Source: a bacterium (GTDB taxonomy: Bacteria > Myxococcota_A > Bradymonadia > UBA7976 > UBA1532). From it: a stretch of DNA of 64,000 nucleotides. Where the stretch lies: positions 1 through 64,000 of the forward strand of contig JAUHYW010000036.1 of assembly GCA_030426085.1 (NCBI GenBank). The letters are read 5' to 3'. Both the position numbers and the translations under genes were made by a program. Shown piece by piece: positions 25,824 to 35,600 of this stretch (position 1 is the first letter of the stretch; every line of letters begins with the position of its first letter). A model generated the notes under the pieces. The model did no database searches, had not been told where the DNA came from, and worked only from the letters and a program-made list of their open reading frames with translations.

Positions 25824-28145
25824 CTATGCCCCTACTTCTGCGTCTGCCTCGTCGCCCGGGGCCCCGTCGAACCGGATCCAGCCCACCGCCGCCATCGCCG
25901 GCACCAGCAGCAGATCGGCGAGCAGCGCGATGATCAGGCACGCCGGCAGCAGCGTGCCCAGGATGCGGGTCGTGAAGTACTGCGTCGTCGCGAACGGCAG
26001 GAAGCCGGCGGTCAGGATGATGGTGGTCATCACGATGGCCCGGCCGGCGAAGTCGTAGGTCCGCTCGAGGGCCTGAGCCCGGTCGGCGGTGCGCCGGGCC
26101 TCGCTGCGCAGCCGCACCAGGAAGTGCACCGTGTCGTCGACTCCGATGCCCACCGCGATGAGCAGCACCAGGAAGATGTCGCTGTCGATGGTCTCCTGCG
26201 CGCCGGCCCAGCCGACGAGCATCAGCAGCGGGAAGAGGTTGGGGATCATCGACCACAGCCCGGCGCCCAGGCTGCGCAGGGCCACGATCATCATGACCGC
26301 GATGGTGGCCACCGAGACCGCCAGCCCCCGCCGCTGACCGGCGATGATCGAGTCGAGCCAGTCGCCGAGCAGGTAGCTCATGCCGGTCGGCTCGACGGTG
26401 GTGTCGTCGCGCAGGTGCTCGGCCGCCAGCCGGGTCGCCGCGTCGCCCACCGCCTCACTCTCCCGGAAGCCGTTGCCGGCGACCCGCAGCCGCACCCGCA
26501 TCAGCTTGCGGTCGAAGTCGAGGACCTGATCGAGCCCGTCGCCCCCGGCCATTTCGAACAGCAGCAGGTACTGCGCGAGTTGGGGGCGGGTCGTCGGCAG
26601 CGGGCCGGCGTCGGGCACGTCGGCGGTCAGCGCGCCGTGCAGCACCTGCATGAGATCGACGAGCGACTGGGCGTCGTCGACCAGCGGGTGCTCTTCGAGC
26701 GCCGCCTGCCAGCGGGCCATCCGGGTGAAACGCTCGCCGTCCAGCAGGCCGCCCGGCTCGGGGGCCTCGACGTAGACGTCGACGATGTTGGTGCCGGCGA
26801 AGCGATCCTCGAACCACGACACCGACGCGTGCAGCGGGTTGTCGGGCCCCATGCGCTCGACGATGTCGGTCTCGATGGTCATGTCGACGCCGTAATACAC
26901 GGCACCGGCGGCGCACAGCGTGAAGCCGGCGATGACCGCCCGGGGGCGCCCGAGGGCGAGGCGGCGCAGGCCCCGCAGCAGGCCGTCGACCAGCCCCTGC
27001 ACCCGGTTGGTGGCCCCGCTGCGCAGCGGGGCGGGGGTCGGGGTCAGGCTGAACAGCACCGGCACGACGGTCATGGCGATGAGCAGGGCCACCGCGACGC
27101 CGAAGCCGAGCACGACGCCGGTGATGCGGAAGACGGGCGTCGGCACGAAGGACAGCCCCACGAAGCCGACGAAGGTGGTCAGCGAGGTGAAGAGGCACGC
27201 CCGGCCCACATCCTCGGCCGCCGAGAGGATGGCGTCCTCCTTGTCCCGCCCGTGGCCCAGCTCGATGAGGTAGGCGCTCGCCAGATGCACCACGTCGCTG
27301 AAGGCCACGATGAGGATCACCGCCGGCACGACGGCCATCATGATGCTGATCTGGGGGTCGAGCTGGACCGCCAGCCCCGCGGTCCAGATGACGGCGATGA
27401 TCGAGACCCCGCCGGAGAGCACCGCCGGCCACAGCCGGTGGAAGAGCAGCCACACCGACAGCAGCAGCAGCGCGGCGGTGAACGGCAGCACCCGGGTCAG
27501 CGCGACCTCGCTCTCTTCGATGAGAGCGGCGACGGCGGCGATCTGGCCGACGGTGTATTGCCGGGTGTGGGGGATGCCCTCCTCGGCGAAGATGGCTTGC
27601 GCCTTGGCGAGCAGCGCCGGGCCCTCTTCGGCCTTGCGATCGGCGTCCTGCACCAGCTCGATGACCACCGCCGTGCCCGGCCCGTCGCGGGCGAGCAGCG
27701 TGTCGCCCACGAACGGATCACGGCGCATCTCGTCGAGCAGGGCGGCGAGGGCCGCGCGGTCGAGGTCGTCGATCTCGTCGGCGTAGGGCTCGATCCGCAG
27801 GCCGCCGCCTCGGAACTCCACCCGCCGGGCGTCGAGCGCGGTGAGCACCCGGGCCACCGCGTCCCACTCTTCGATGCGGGCGGTGATGCGCAGCAGGCGG
27901 TCGCGGTGATCCGGTGAGAGCAGGTCGGGGTCGTCGAAGCCGATGATGATGGTCTCGTCGCCCCCGAAGCGATCGGCCCGCTCGAGGAAGCGCTGCCACG
28001 CCGGGCTCTCGCCGAGGAAGAGCCGCCCGATGCTCGAGGCGAGCACGCCCCGGCTGGCCGAGAGGGCCGCCAGGGCGGTCAGCAGGCCGACGATGATCAG
28101 CACCGCCGCCCGGTGCCGCAGGACGAATCGGAACCATGCGCGCAT
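25824..28145 (-). CDS. RND/MMPL-superfamily exporter
   Basis: A 773-residue inner-membrane protein with two homologous halves. Each has one N-terminal membrane helix, a large periplasmic loop, then five or six helices (RVLPFTAALLLLSVWLLF onward in the first half, LAVSVATIAVMMIVALRSLG onward in the second). VVPAVILIVAFSDVVHLA and LLIAVGIGVDDTVHF are the helix-4-like segments with acidic residues used for proton coupling in MMPL/HpnN-type exporters of lipids or hydrophobic molecules. Cargo is unknown. ATG 28145 is chosen over GTG 28154 because a TACCGT box ends 7 nt upstream of it. The small ferredoxin gene lies 54 nt upstream on the same strand. Confidence 0.9.
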   Translation of the reverse strand: MRAWFRFVLRHRAAVLIIVGLLTALAALSASRGVLASSIGRLFLGESPAWQRFLERADRFGGDETIIIGFDDPDLLSPDHRDRLLRITARIEEWDAVARVLTALDARRVEFRGGGLRIEPYADEIDDLDRAALAALLDEMRRDPFVGDTLLARDGPGTAVVIELVQDADRKAEEGPALLAKAQAIFAEEGIPHTRQYTVGQIAAVAALIEESEVALTRVLPFTAALLLLSVWLLFHRLWPAVLSGGVSIIAVIWTAGLAVQLDPQISIMMAVVPAVILIVAFSDVVHLASAYLIELGHGRDKEDAILSAAEDVGRACLFTSLTTFVGFVGLSFVPTPVFRITGVVLGFGVAVALLIAMTVVPVLFSLTPTPAPLRSGATNRVQGLVDGLLRGLRRLALGRPRAVIAGFTLCAAGAVYYGVDMTIETDIVERMGPDNPLHASVSWFEDRFAGTNIVDVYVEAPEPGGLLDGERFTRMARWQAALEEHPLVDDAQSLVDLMQVLHGALTADVPDAGPLPTTRPQLAQYLLLFEMAGGDGLDQVLDFDRKLMRVRLRVAGNGFRESEAVGDAATRLAAEHLRDDTTVEPTGMSYLLGDWLDSIIAGQRRGLAVSVATIAVMMIVALRSLGAGLWSMIPNLFPLLMLVGWAGAQETIDSDIFLVLLIAVGIGVDDTVHFLVRLRSEARRTADRAQALERTYDFAGRAIVMTTIILTAGFLPFATTQYFTTRILGTLLPACLIIALLADLLLVPAMAAVGWIRFDGAPGDEADAEVGA

Positions 28146-28152
28146 GGGCGCC

Positions 28153-28158
28153 ACGGTA
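28153..28158 (-). promoter_or_regulatory. -10 box TACCGT, 7 nt upstream of the RND exporter ATG
   Basis: On the minus strand TACCGT ends 7 nt before the ATG at 28145, with no Shine-Dalgarno sequence in place. It would give a leaderless exporter mRNA separate from the upstream ferredoxin transcript. No -35 is evident. Confidence 0.4.
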
Positions 28159-28199
28159 CCCCATCCCGCGTCGGGATCGGCCGATTTCGCCCCCGGGGG

Positions 28200-28508
28200 C
28201 TACCCGGGGTCGCCCCGGCCGTCGAGGCGGGCGGCGAGGGCGTCGAGGTCGGCGCCGGGGCGCACGACGTGCCAGCGCCCCGGGCGGCGGCTGTCGACGA
28301 CCATCACCGCTTTCTTGGGGCACACGTCGAGGCAGGGCACCTCGACCACGCCGATGGGGCTCTTGCGCCCCTTGCGGGCGGCGAGGCGCTTGCGCAGGGC
28401 CTTCGCCAGCCGCTGGTCTTTGGGGCCGAACGCCTTGCCGACCTTCTTCGAGCACTTGCGGCAGACCAGGACGACATGGCTCCACCGGGCTCGGACCTCG
28501 CCTTTCAC
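28200..28508 (-). CDS. small thioredoxin-like [2Fe-2S] ferredoxin-type protein
   Basis: A 102-residue basic protein. Cysteines are at C16-x2-C19 (VCRKCSKK) and C59-x3-C63 (VPCLDVCPKKAVMVV), the spacing seen in thioredoxin-fold [2Fe-2S] ferredoxin-like proteins. The region between is very Lys/Arg-rich, which could suit an acidic partner or nucleic acid. The GTG start at 28508 is chosen because GGAGG lies 5 nt upstream; the longer upstream frame has no protein-like character. It sits 54 nt upstream of the RND exporter on the same strand. Electron-transfer partner unknown. Confidence 0.75.
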   Translation of the reverse strand: MKGEVRARWSHVVLVCRKCSKKVGKAFGPKDQRLAKALRKRLAARKGRKSPIGVVEVPCLDVCPKKAVMVVDSRRPGRWHVVRPGADLDALAARLDGRGDPG

Positions 28509-28639
28509 GCGCGCCTCCACGGCTGTGTGCTTCGCTGCATGGGATCGGCGGCCGCCGCCCGCGGTTTCGGGGCCCGCCGCCTGCCTCGCGCCGCCGGAAC
28601 GTGACCGGCGGGGCCGATCATCGGACGGCCGGCCTCGGG

Positions 28640-28764
28640 GACACCCGACTTTTTCGGTTGACTCTACGGGTAGGCCCCTACATGGTGATCCTGAATTCAA
28701 AAGTGCTCTTGTATCGCACATTGGATCACGTGTACTCACGAACGAGGCCACAGGAGGGGAGCCG
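28640..28764 (+). promoter_or_regulatory. AT-rich leader/promoter region of the secreted protein gene
   Basis: This ~125-nt segment is strikingly AT-rich for the window. It contains TTGACT (28658-28663) and TACATG (28679-28684) with a 15-nt spacer, a short but possible sigma-70-type pair, then GAATTC and CACGTG palindromes and the SD AGGAGGGG before the ATG at 28765. The exact promoter is uncertain. Confidence 0.35.
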
Positions 28765-29691
28765 ATGGTCGCCCGCCCCATGCCCGTCTTCGCCGCGCTG
28801 ACGCTGATCGCCTCGACCGCCGCCGCCGAGGTGGCCGCCGTCGGGCCCGGCGTCGCCGAGATCGAGCCGCCCCGCAGCACCTTCGCCCCGCCGGCGCCCG
28901 CGTGGTCCCGGGGGGGCGATGGCCGCTCCGACTTCCCCGGCTGGGCCCGGGCGACCGGCTACCACCCCAAGAAGGGGGCCCGGGTCGGCAAGCGCACCGT
29001 GCGGGGCCACGGCGGGGCCCTCGAAGGGGCCGAGGCCCGGGTCTTCGCCGAGCGGCAGTGCGTCGACCCCCACTCGATCCCGGTCTGGAAGCGGGTGGCC
29101 GACGTCGTGGCCGACGTCGCGGTCGTCCTCGACCGTCCGGTCACGATGGGCGACGGCATCTACAGCGACTACGACGTCTACACCAAGGGCAAGCGGCGCC
29201 ACGCGGCGCGGATCCCGGCCGTCGACCCCGATCCGCGGGTGGGCCCGGTGCCCATCGTGGGGGTCGAGCTGCCCAAGGAGTTCATCGCCCGCGAGTGCGG
29301 CGCCCTCGACAGCCACCTGATCCACTTCGACCCCGAGGAGGCCGACGCTTCGGTCGATGGCTGGGTCGACTTCGATCAGCCCATCGTCGCGGTGCTGTTC
29401 TACGGCAACCGGCTCGACGGGTCGGACGCCATCTTCGGGCTGCCCCGGGTGGCCTATCAGGGGGACTTCGTCGACGACCGCGGCCGCGCCGGCCGGGACG
29501 GCATGCTCGACCCGGTGCCCTGGCGCGGCCTCGAGCTGGGCGTCGTGCCCGGCGCCGAAGGCATCGAGCAGGTGACCCTGGGCCCCGACGGCGAGGGGCG
29601 GCCCAACCAGCGGCTGTCGTTCACGCTCTTCGCCGACCCCGCCGGGGATCAGATCCGGGTGCTGACCCGGGCGCCCTGCGGCTGCGAGTAG
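28765..29691 (+). CDS. hypothetical secreted protein
   Basis: A 308-residue protein with a signal peptide (MVARPMPVFAALTLIASTAAA). The mature part is beta-rich, without repeats or membrane segments. It contains three Cys, two in the body (RQCVDPHS and ARECGAL) and a C-terminal CGCE pair. Stretches such as VDFDQPIVAVLFYGNRLDGSDAIFG look like a carbohydrate-binding or lectin-like sandwich, but I recognise no family. AGGAGGGG precedes the ATG, and the AT-rich upstream region suggests its own strong promoter. It converges with the VWA gene across 9 nt. Confidence 0.75.
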   Translation: MVARPMPVFAALTLIASTAAAEVAAVGPGVAEIEPPRSTFAPPAPAWSRGGDGRSDFPGWARATGYHPKKGARVGKRTVRGHGGALEGAEARVFAERQCVDPHSIPVWKRVADVVADVAVVLDRPVTMGDGIYSDYDVYTKGKRRHAARIPAVDPDPRVGPVPIVGVELPKEFIARECGALDSHLIHFDPEEADASVDGWVDFDQPIVAVLFYGNRLDGSDAIFGLPRVAYQGDFVDDRGRAGRDGMLDPVPWRGLELGVVPGAEGIEQVTLGPDGEGRPNQRLSFTLFADPAGDQIRVLTRAPCGCE

Positions 29692-29700
29692 CCGCGCCGG

Positions 29701-31542
29701 TCAGGTGGGCTGCACCAGCCGGTGGATCTTGCCATAGGGGATGTAATACGAGCCATCGGACGAGGGCTTGACGTCCTCGACGACGAACAGCAGCCCCTCC
29801 TGGCGGATCGCCCGGGGGAAGCGCATGTTCTTGTTCGGGTCGTAGTCGTCCGACACCACCCGGGCCCGCAGCTTGCTGCCCGCCTTCACGATCTGGATCA
29901 GCACGCCGTCGCCCACGTCGTCGATGGTCGGCACGTCGGCGAGTGACATCGCCTTCGTCTTGCGCAGCGTGCCCCGCCGCGACGTGCCGCCGCCCACGCT
30001 GGGGCGGCTCTCGCCGGGGCGCAGCAGCAGCTTGATGTCACCCGATGCCCGGTAGAAGGTGCCATTGCTCGACGGCTCGACCGCCTCGACGAGGTAGCGG
30101 GCGCCCTCCTGGCGCAGCGAGCGGGGGAACTGCACGTTGAAGGCGGGATCGAAGCCATCCGATGCCACCTTGACCCGCAGCTTGCCGCCCTCCTTGACAC
30201 AGCGCACGATCACGCCGGCCGGCTCCTCGCCCTCGGCGGCGGTCACCGCGTCGAGGCCGCTGGTATTGCCCGAGGTGGCGCCCCGCAGCTTCAGATCGCC
30301 CCGCCCGCGCTTGCGGGCCTGATACGACTGGTCGACGATCTCCTTGCGATAGGTGTTGCCATACTGGCCCTTGTCGAACAGCCCGGCGTAGTGCTCGAGC
30401 TGGTCGACCTCTTCGGCGAACTCGAACTGCTCGTCGAGGGCCCGGGTCTTGATGTCGCCGGCCATCGCCCGCAGCTTTTCCGAGGCCTTGGCGAGCTGGC
30501 CCTTGTCGGCGAGTCCGATGGCTTCTTCCTTGGCCCGCCCGATGCGCAGCTTGCTACACGCGCGCACGACCTCGGGATCCTCGCCGGCTTTCGCCGCCTC
30601 GTCGGGGCTGACGACGGCCGCGGTGATGGCGAGCTGCGCGGTGCGCTCGACGACGGTCTCGCCCTCGGCGGTCTTCCAGGCCAGCTCGATGGTCGCCAGG
30701 GTGGCCTCGCCGGCGTCGAGCGCGGGCAGCGTCAGGCTCAGCGCGAGCGCGCGGGGTTCGATGGCATACACCTCGCCGACGGCGATGTCATAGATGCCCT
30801 CCTTCGCGCCGTAGCGCGCGCTCGACAGCACGTCGGCGACCTTCACCCCGTCCGCCGGGCGCACGGTCGCCGTCAGCTCGCGGGCGATGACCGACGACAG
30901 GCCCTCGACCTCGATGCGGAACACCTCTTCGGCGTCCTCCGGCGACTGGATGAAGTAGAAGTTGCCGCCCGCCGCGTCGGCCATGCCGATGAGCAGGTCT
31001 TCGTTGAAGCCGTTGCCGAAGCCGAGGGTGGTGGTGACGACCCCCGCCTCGGCCTGCTCCCGGGCCAGGCCGACGAGCTTGCGGGGGTCGGTGATCCCCA
31101 TGTTGGCCTGCCCGTCGGTGAGCATCATCACCCGGTCGACGCTGATCTCGTCCCGGCCCTCGCGGACGTGCCCGCAGCCTTCGAGCCACCCGCCCGAGAG
31201 GTTGGTGATGCCCCCCGCCCGCACCTTGCCGAGGATGTCTTTGATCGCTTTGCGGTCGGTCACCTTCGTCGGCGTCTGCACCGTGCGCACGGTGTCGTCG
31301 TAGGTGACGACCGAGAGCGTATCCCGCTCGCCGAGCCGGTCGACGAGCAGCTTCGACGCCCGGATGGCCTGGGCCAGCTTGCGCCCGCCCATCGAGCCGG
31401 ATCGGTCGAGCACGAGGCTCAGGTTGAGCGGCCGGCGGGCCTCGGGGGCGTCGTCCTCGGCGCCGAAGCGCACGAGCAGATCGACGGTCGTCGCCTCGCC
31501 CGCGGGCAGCGCCCGCCGGCCGAGGGAGGGGGTGGTCTTCAT
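29701..31542 (-). CDS. VWA domain protein with duplicated C-terminal domain
   Basis: A 613-residue, apparently cytoplasmic protein. Residues ~40-210 are a von Willebrand A domain with the metal-site motif DRSGSM and the later TDGQANMG. A beta-sandwich and helical region like that of bacterial Ca-activated-channel-type VWA proteins follows to ~410 (ARELTATVRPADGVKV, FAEEVDQLEHYAGLFDKGQY). The C-terminus holds two ~65-residue copies sharing VKxGxKLRxxVxSDxxDP, FPRxxRQEG, a V-E-x-V-x-PSSxGxxY core and GxIxxL, separated by a Gly/Ser/Thr-rich linker. I do not recognise the repeat. The SD GGAGA supports the start. Probably a protein-binding or complex-assembly factor. Confidence 0.88.
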   Translation of the reverse strand: MKTTPSLGRRALPAGEATTVDLLVRFGAEDDAPEARRPLNLSLVLDRSGSMGGRKLAQAIRASKLLVDRLGERDTLSVVTYDDTVRTVQTPTKVTDRKAIKDILGKVRAGGITNLSGGWLEGCGHVREGRDEISVDRVMMLTDGQANMGITDPRKLVGLAREQAEAGVVTTTLGFGNGFNEDLLIGMADAAGGNFYFIQSPEDAEEVFRIEVEGLSSVIARELTATVRPADGVKVADVLSSARYGAKEGIYDIAVGEVYAIEPRALALSLTLPALDAGEATLATIELAWKTAEGETVVERTAQLAITAAVVSPDEAAKAGEDPEVVRACSKLRIGRAKEEAIGLADKGQLAKASEKLRAMAGDIKTRALDEQFEFAEEVDQLEHYAGLFDKGQYGNTYRKEIVDQSYQARKRGRGDLKLRGATSGNTSGLDAVTAAEGEEPAGVIVRCVKEGGKLRVKVASDGFDPAFNVQFPRSLRQEGARYLVEAVEPSSNGTFYRASGDIKLLLRPGESRPSVGGGTSRRGTLRKTKAMSLADVPTIDDVGDGVLIQIVKAGSKLRARVVSDDYDPNKNMRFPRAIRQEGLLFVVEDVKPSSDGSYYIPYGKIHRLVQPT

Positions 31543-31689
31543 CGGGTGGTTCTCCGGGTGGGTGAGGGGGCCGGCGTCCTCGGGCCGGCTCCATTTGCTG
31601 TAGGCCACGCCGGGCGGGCGGTCAACCGTGATGTGCGCGGCGGGGCGCGCGGCGTGGCATGATGCCCGCCGGATGTCAGGAGGCCGGTG

Positions 31690-32559
31690 ATGGCGGACGA
31701 GATGAAGGGCAAGGTGGCGGTGGTCACCGGGGCCAACGCGGGGATCGGGCGGGCGACCGCCGAGGCGCTGGCCGGGATGGGGGCCCGGGTGCTGGCCTGC
31801 GGGCGCGACCGGGCGAGGCTCGACGCGGCGGTGGCGGACATCCGCCGGGTCAGCGGGCGGGACGCGGTCGAGCCGCTGCTGGCCGATCTGTCGTCGATGG
31901 CCGAAGTGGCTGGGCTGGCCGACGCGATCGCCGAGAAGACCGACCGACTCGATGTGTTGATCAACAACGCCGGTTTGACCATCGACCGCCGGATCGACAC
32001 GGCCGATGGCTACGAGCTGACGTTCGCGGTGAACCACCTCGCGCCCTTCCTGCTGACGACCCGACTGCTGCCCTTGCTCGAGGCGTCGGCGCCGGCCCGG
32101 GTGGTCACGGTGTCGTCGGCGGTGCACGCCCGGGTGAAGGCGATGGACGTCGCCGCGCTGGCCGATCCGCCGAGCCACGACTGGGGCGCGACCTACGGCC
32201 AGTCGAAGCTGTGCAACGTGCTGTTCACCCGGGCGCTGGCCCGCCGGCTGGATGGGACGGGGGTGACGGCCAACTGCCTGCACCCGGGGGTCATCGCGAC
32301 CGATTTCGGCGACGACGGTGATCTGGGAGGGCTGATCGGGGCCGCGTGGCGGGTGATGAAGTGGTTCATGCCGGGGCCGGCGAAGGGCGCCCGCACGTCG
32401 GTGTACCTGGCGACTTCGCCCGCGGTGGCGGATGTCTCTGGCGAGTACTTCGTGAAGTGCGCCGTGGCCCGGACGAGCCGTCTGGCGCGGGACGCCGAGC
32501 TGGGCGAGGCGCTGTGGGTCGAGAGCGAGCGGCTGGTGGCGGCGGCGCTGGGGGCTTGA
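31690..32559 (+). CDS. short-chain dehydrogenase/reductase (retinol-dehydrogenase-like)
   Basis: A 289-residue NAD(P)-dependent SDR. The cofactor motif is TGANAGIG (residues ~13-20), followed by NNAG, a catalytic Ser in VVTVSSAVHA, and YGQSK (Y-x3-K). The layout, with NHLAPFLLT and HPGVIATDF, is that of the retinol dehydrogenase/protochlorophyllide-reductase-like SDRs, which act on hydrophobic alcohols or ketones; the substrate is not known. The ATG at 31690 fits a GGAGG 6 nt upstream better than the GTG at 31687. It is divergent from the VWA gene. The CHAT-STAND gene begins about 45 nt after its stop. Confidence 0.93.
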   Translation: MADEMKGKVAVVTGANAGIGRATAEALAGMGARVLACGRDRARLDAAVADIRRVSGRDAVEPLLADLSSMAEVAGLADAIAEKTDRLDVLINNAGLTIDRRIDTADGYELTFAVNHLAPFLLTTRLLPLLEASAPARVVTVSSAVHARVKAMDVAALADPPSHDWGATYGQSKLCNVLFTRALARRLDGTGVTANCLHPGVIATDFGDDGDLGGLIGAAWRVMKWFMPGPAKGARTSVYLATSPAVADVSGEYFVKCAVARTSRLARDAELGEALWVESERLVAAALGA

Positions 32560-32590
32560 CGGGGGTGCGCGCGGGGGCCGCCGGTTGATG

Positions 32591-32596
32591 TAGGAT
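32591..32596 (+). promoter_or_regulatory. -10 box TAGGAT, 7 nt upstream of GTG
   Basis: TAGGAT ends 7 nt before the GTG at 32604, the same spacing as other SD-less starts in this window. It partly overlaps the alternative ATG at 32595, which argues for the GTG as the true start. Confidence 0.35.
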
Positions 32597-32603
32597 GCCG
32601 GCC

Positions 32604-35600
32604 GTGTCGAGTCGAACCCTCACCCTGGTCTGGCGCGAGTCGGACGCGCACGCCGACGTGGTGCTGCTCGGCGGCGACGGCGCCGGGGCCGGCCCGGTGG
32701 CCTGGGCCGGGCGGCACACATTCGAGCGAGCGCAGGCCGAGGCCGAGGCGAAGGCCATCGCCCGGGCGGTGCGGCGGGCCGTGCGGGGGCGGGGGAGCGA
32801 GGCGCTGGTGGCCAGCGGGCGGCTGCTCTTCGATCTGCTGTTGCCGGGACCGGTCAAGGCTGCGCTGCGGGGGCCGGCGGGGTCGCTGACGGTCGTCGGC
32901 GGGGGCTGGCCGTGGGCCCTGCTGCACGACGGGATCGCGCCGCTGGGCCTGCGTTGGGCGCTGGGCGAGCTGGGGCTGGACGGGGCGCCGCTGGGGGATG
33001 GACGGCCCGAGGTCGACGGGGAGCGGCTGCTGGTGGTGGCCGATCCGGCGGCCGATCTGCCCGCGGCGCGTTACGAGGGCGAGGCGCTGATGCGGGAGAT
33101 GGCCGGGGGGGCCGGCTGCGACCTGCGCCTGGGGCGCCTGCGGCGGCAGGACTTCCTGCGCATCTTCCGGGGCTATCGGCTGGTGCACTTCGCGGGGCAC
33201 GCCGATCCGGCCGACGACGACGGGCCGGCCGGCTGGCGGCTGTCGGACGGGCGGGTGGACGCCGAGGCTCTGCGCACGCTGGCCGGCGGGTCGGCCCCGG
33301 CCCTGGTCTTCGCCAACGCCTGCCGCTCGGCGCAGGCCCCCGCGGTGGGCGACGCGCTGCTCGCGGGCGGGGTGCGGCACTTCATCGGCACGACCGTCGA
33401 TCTGCCCGATCTGCCGGGGGCCGACTTCGCCACCCGCTTCTACCGCGCGCTGCGCGAGGGGCTGGCGGTGGGCGAGGCGCTGCGCCGGGCCCGGGTGGCC
33501 GACGCCGAGGCGGGGCAGGCGGTGTGGGCCGCGTACCGGCTGCGGGGCGATCCGGGCACGGTGTACTTCCGGGCGCGGGCCGCCGAGCGCTGGGCGCCGG
33601 GGGTGCGGCAGGCGGTGCTGTTGGCGGTGCGCCGGCCGCACGCCGTCGACGGCGCGCCCGACGCGCTGGCCGAGGCCCACGCCCGCTGGCGGGCCCGACT
33701 GCGGGAGGCGGTGGCCCGGCACGGCGGGCGGCTGCTGCCGGGGCGGGCGGCGGTCGACCGGGTGGTCTTCGGGGTGCCGGTGACCTTCGAGAACGACGCC
33801 CACCGCGCGGTCCGGGCGGCCGAGGCGCTCGCCGGGCAGCACCCCGACGCGGTCATCGCCCTGGAGGCGGGGCCGGTGGTGGCGACCGGGGCCGACGTCG
33901 TGGCGGCGGCGGCCCTGGCCGTCGAGGCGGCCTCCTGGCGCCTGCCGCCGGGCATTCACGGCTTGCCGGGGATCGCCGCCCGGCTGGGATCGGCGGCGAC
34001 GTGGGGCCCGGAGGCCGACGGCGGCCGGCGCCTGATCCGGCTGGGTGAGACCCGCGCGGTCGGCGAGCTGCCGCTGGTGGGGCGGGCGGCCGAGATCGGG
34101 CGGCTGATGGATCTGGCCGACGGGGTCCTGCGCGATCGGCGGGCGGCGGCGGTGACGGTCGTCGGCCCGGCGGGCATCGGCAAGAGCCGGCTGCTGGGGG
34201 CGCTGCGCCGCCGGCTCGAGGGGCGGTTCACGGTCGTGCGCGGGGCGGGGGTGCCCTACGACGAGGCGGCCCCGTTCGCGGCGGCGGCGGGGGTCATCCG
34301 CGGGCTGTGCCGGCTGGGCCCCGACGAGGGCTCGCCCGAGCGGCTGCGGGGCGCCCTGCGCGCCCTGATCGAGCGGCTGGACGGCGGCGACGCCTTCGAC
34401 CTGGACGTCATGCCCATCGACGCGCTGCTCTCGGGTGACGTGGGCGGCCCCCGGCTCGCCGAGCACGCCGACGCCCTCGCCGCGCTGTGCGGCCTCGACC
34501 CCCCGCCGGGCACGGCGCCGCCCGATCCGGCGGCGTTGCCGGTGGCCTTCGCCCGCTTGATCGAGGCGGCGGCGGCCGAGGCCCCCCTGGCGGTGCTGGT
34601 GGAGGACGTGCACTGGCTGCCCGACGTGGGCCGGGCGGTGGTCGACGGCTTGATCGGGCGGCTCGACGGCCCGGTGCTGGTGGTGGCCTCGGGGCGCCCG
34701 GCGCTGGCCGAGAAGGTGGGTCACTGGTTCGAGCGGCCGCGCCACACCCGGCTCGATCTGGGGCCGCTGTCGGACCGGGAGGCCGAGGCCGTGCTGCGCC
34801 AGACGCTGGCCGGGGCGAGCAAGGCCGACGCCGAGGCGCTGCTGGCCCGGGCCGAGGGCAACCCGCTCTTCCTGCGCGAGCTGGCGCTGGCCCGGCAGGC
34901 GGGCGAGGCCGGCGCGCCGCCGCCGACGATCGAGGGGGTGATGCAGGCCCGCCTCGACCGCCTGCCGCCGTTCGAGCGGGAGGTCCTGCGGGCGGCGGCG
35001 GTGCTGGGGCGCACGTTCTGGCAGGCGGGGGTCGCCCGGTTGCTGGGCCGGGCCGAGGGGGTCGCGGCGGCCCTCGCGGCGCTCGAGCGGCGGCGCTTCG
35101 TGCAGTCCCAGCCGACCAGCGAGCTGCCCGGGCAGTCGCAGTGGCGCTTCAACCACGGGCTGATGTTCGAGGTGGTCTATCACGGCATCGCCGGCCGGGC
35201 CCGGGCCGCGTGGCACGGGCGGGCGGCGCTGTGGCTGGGCGACGAGGTGCAGGCCGGGCCCGATCGCTGGGCCCGGATCGCGGTGCACCGGGCGGCGGCG
35301 GGCGACCGGGCGCGGGCGGCCGAGGCGTGGTTGCAGGCGGCCGAGCGGGCCCGGCAGACCTCGGCCGCGGGCGAGGCGCTGCGCGCGTTCCGCTCGGCCC
35401 TGGCCGAGGACGAGGCGGCCGGCGGCGCGCTGGCGAGCGAGGTCCGGGCCGAGGCCGAGGTGCAGCTCGCCGATCTCGAGCGGGGGGCGGGTGATCTGGC
35501 CTCGGCGGCGGCGCTGCTCGACGCGGCGATCTCCCGCTCGGGGGGCGTGCTCCGGGCCGAGCGGCTGCACAAGCGGGCGATGATCGCCGAGGCCCAGGGC

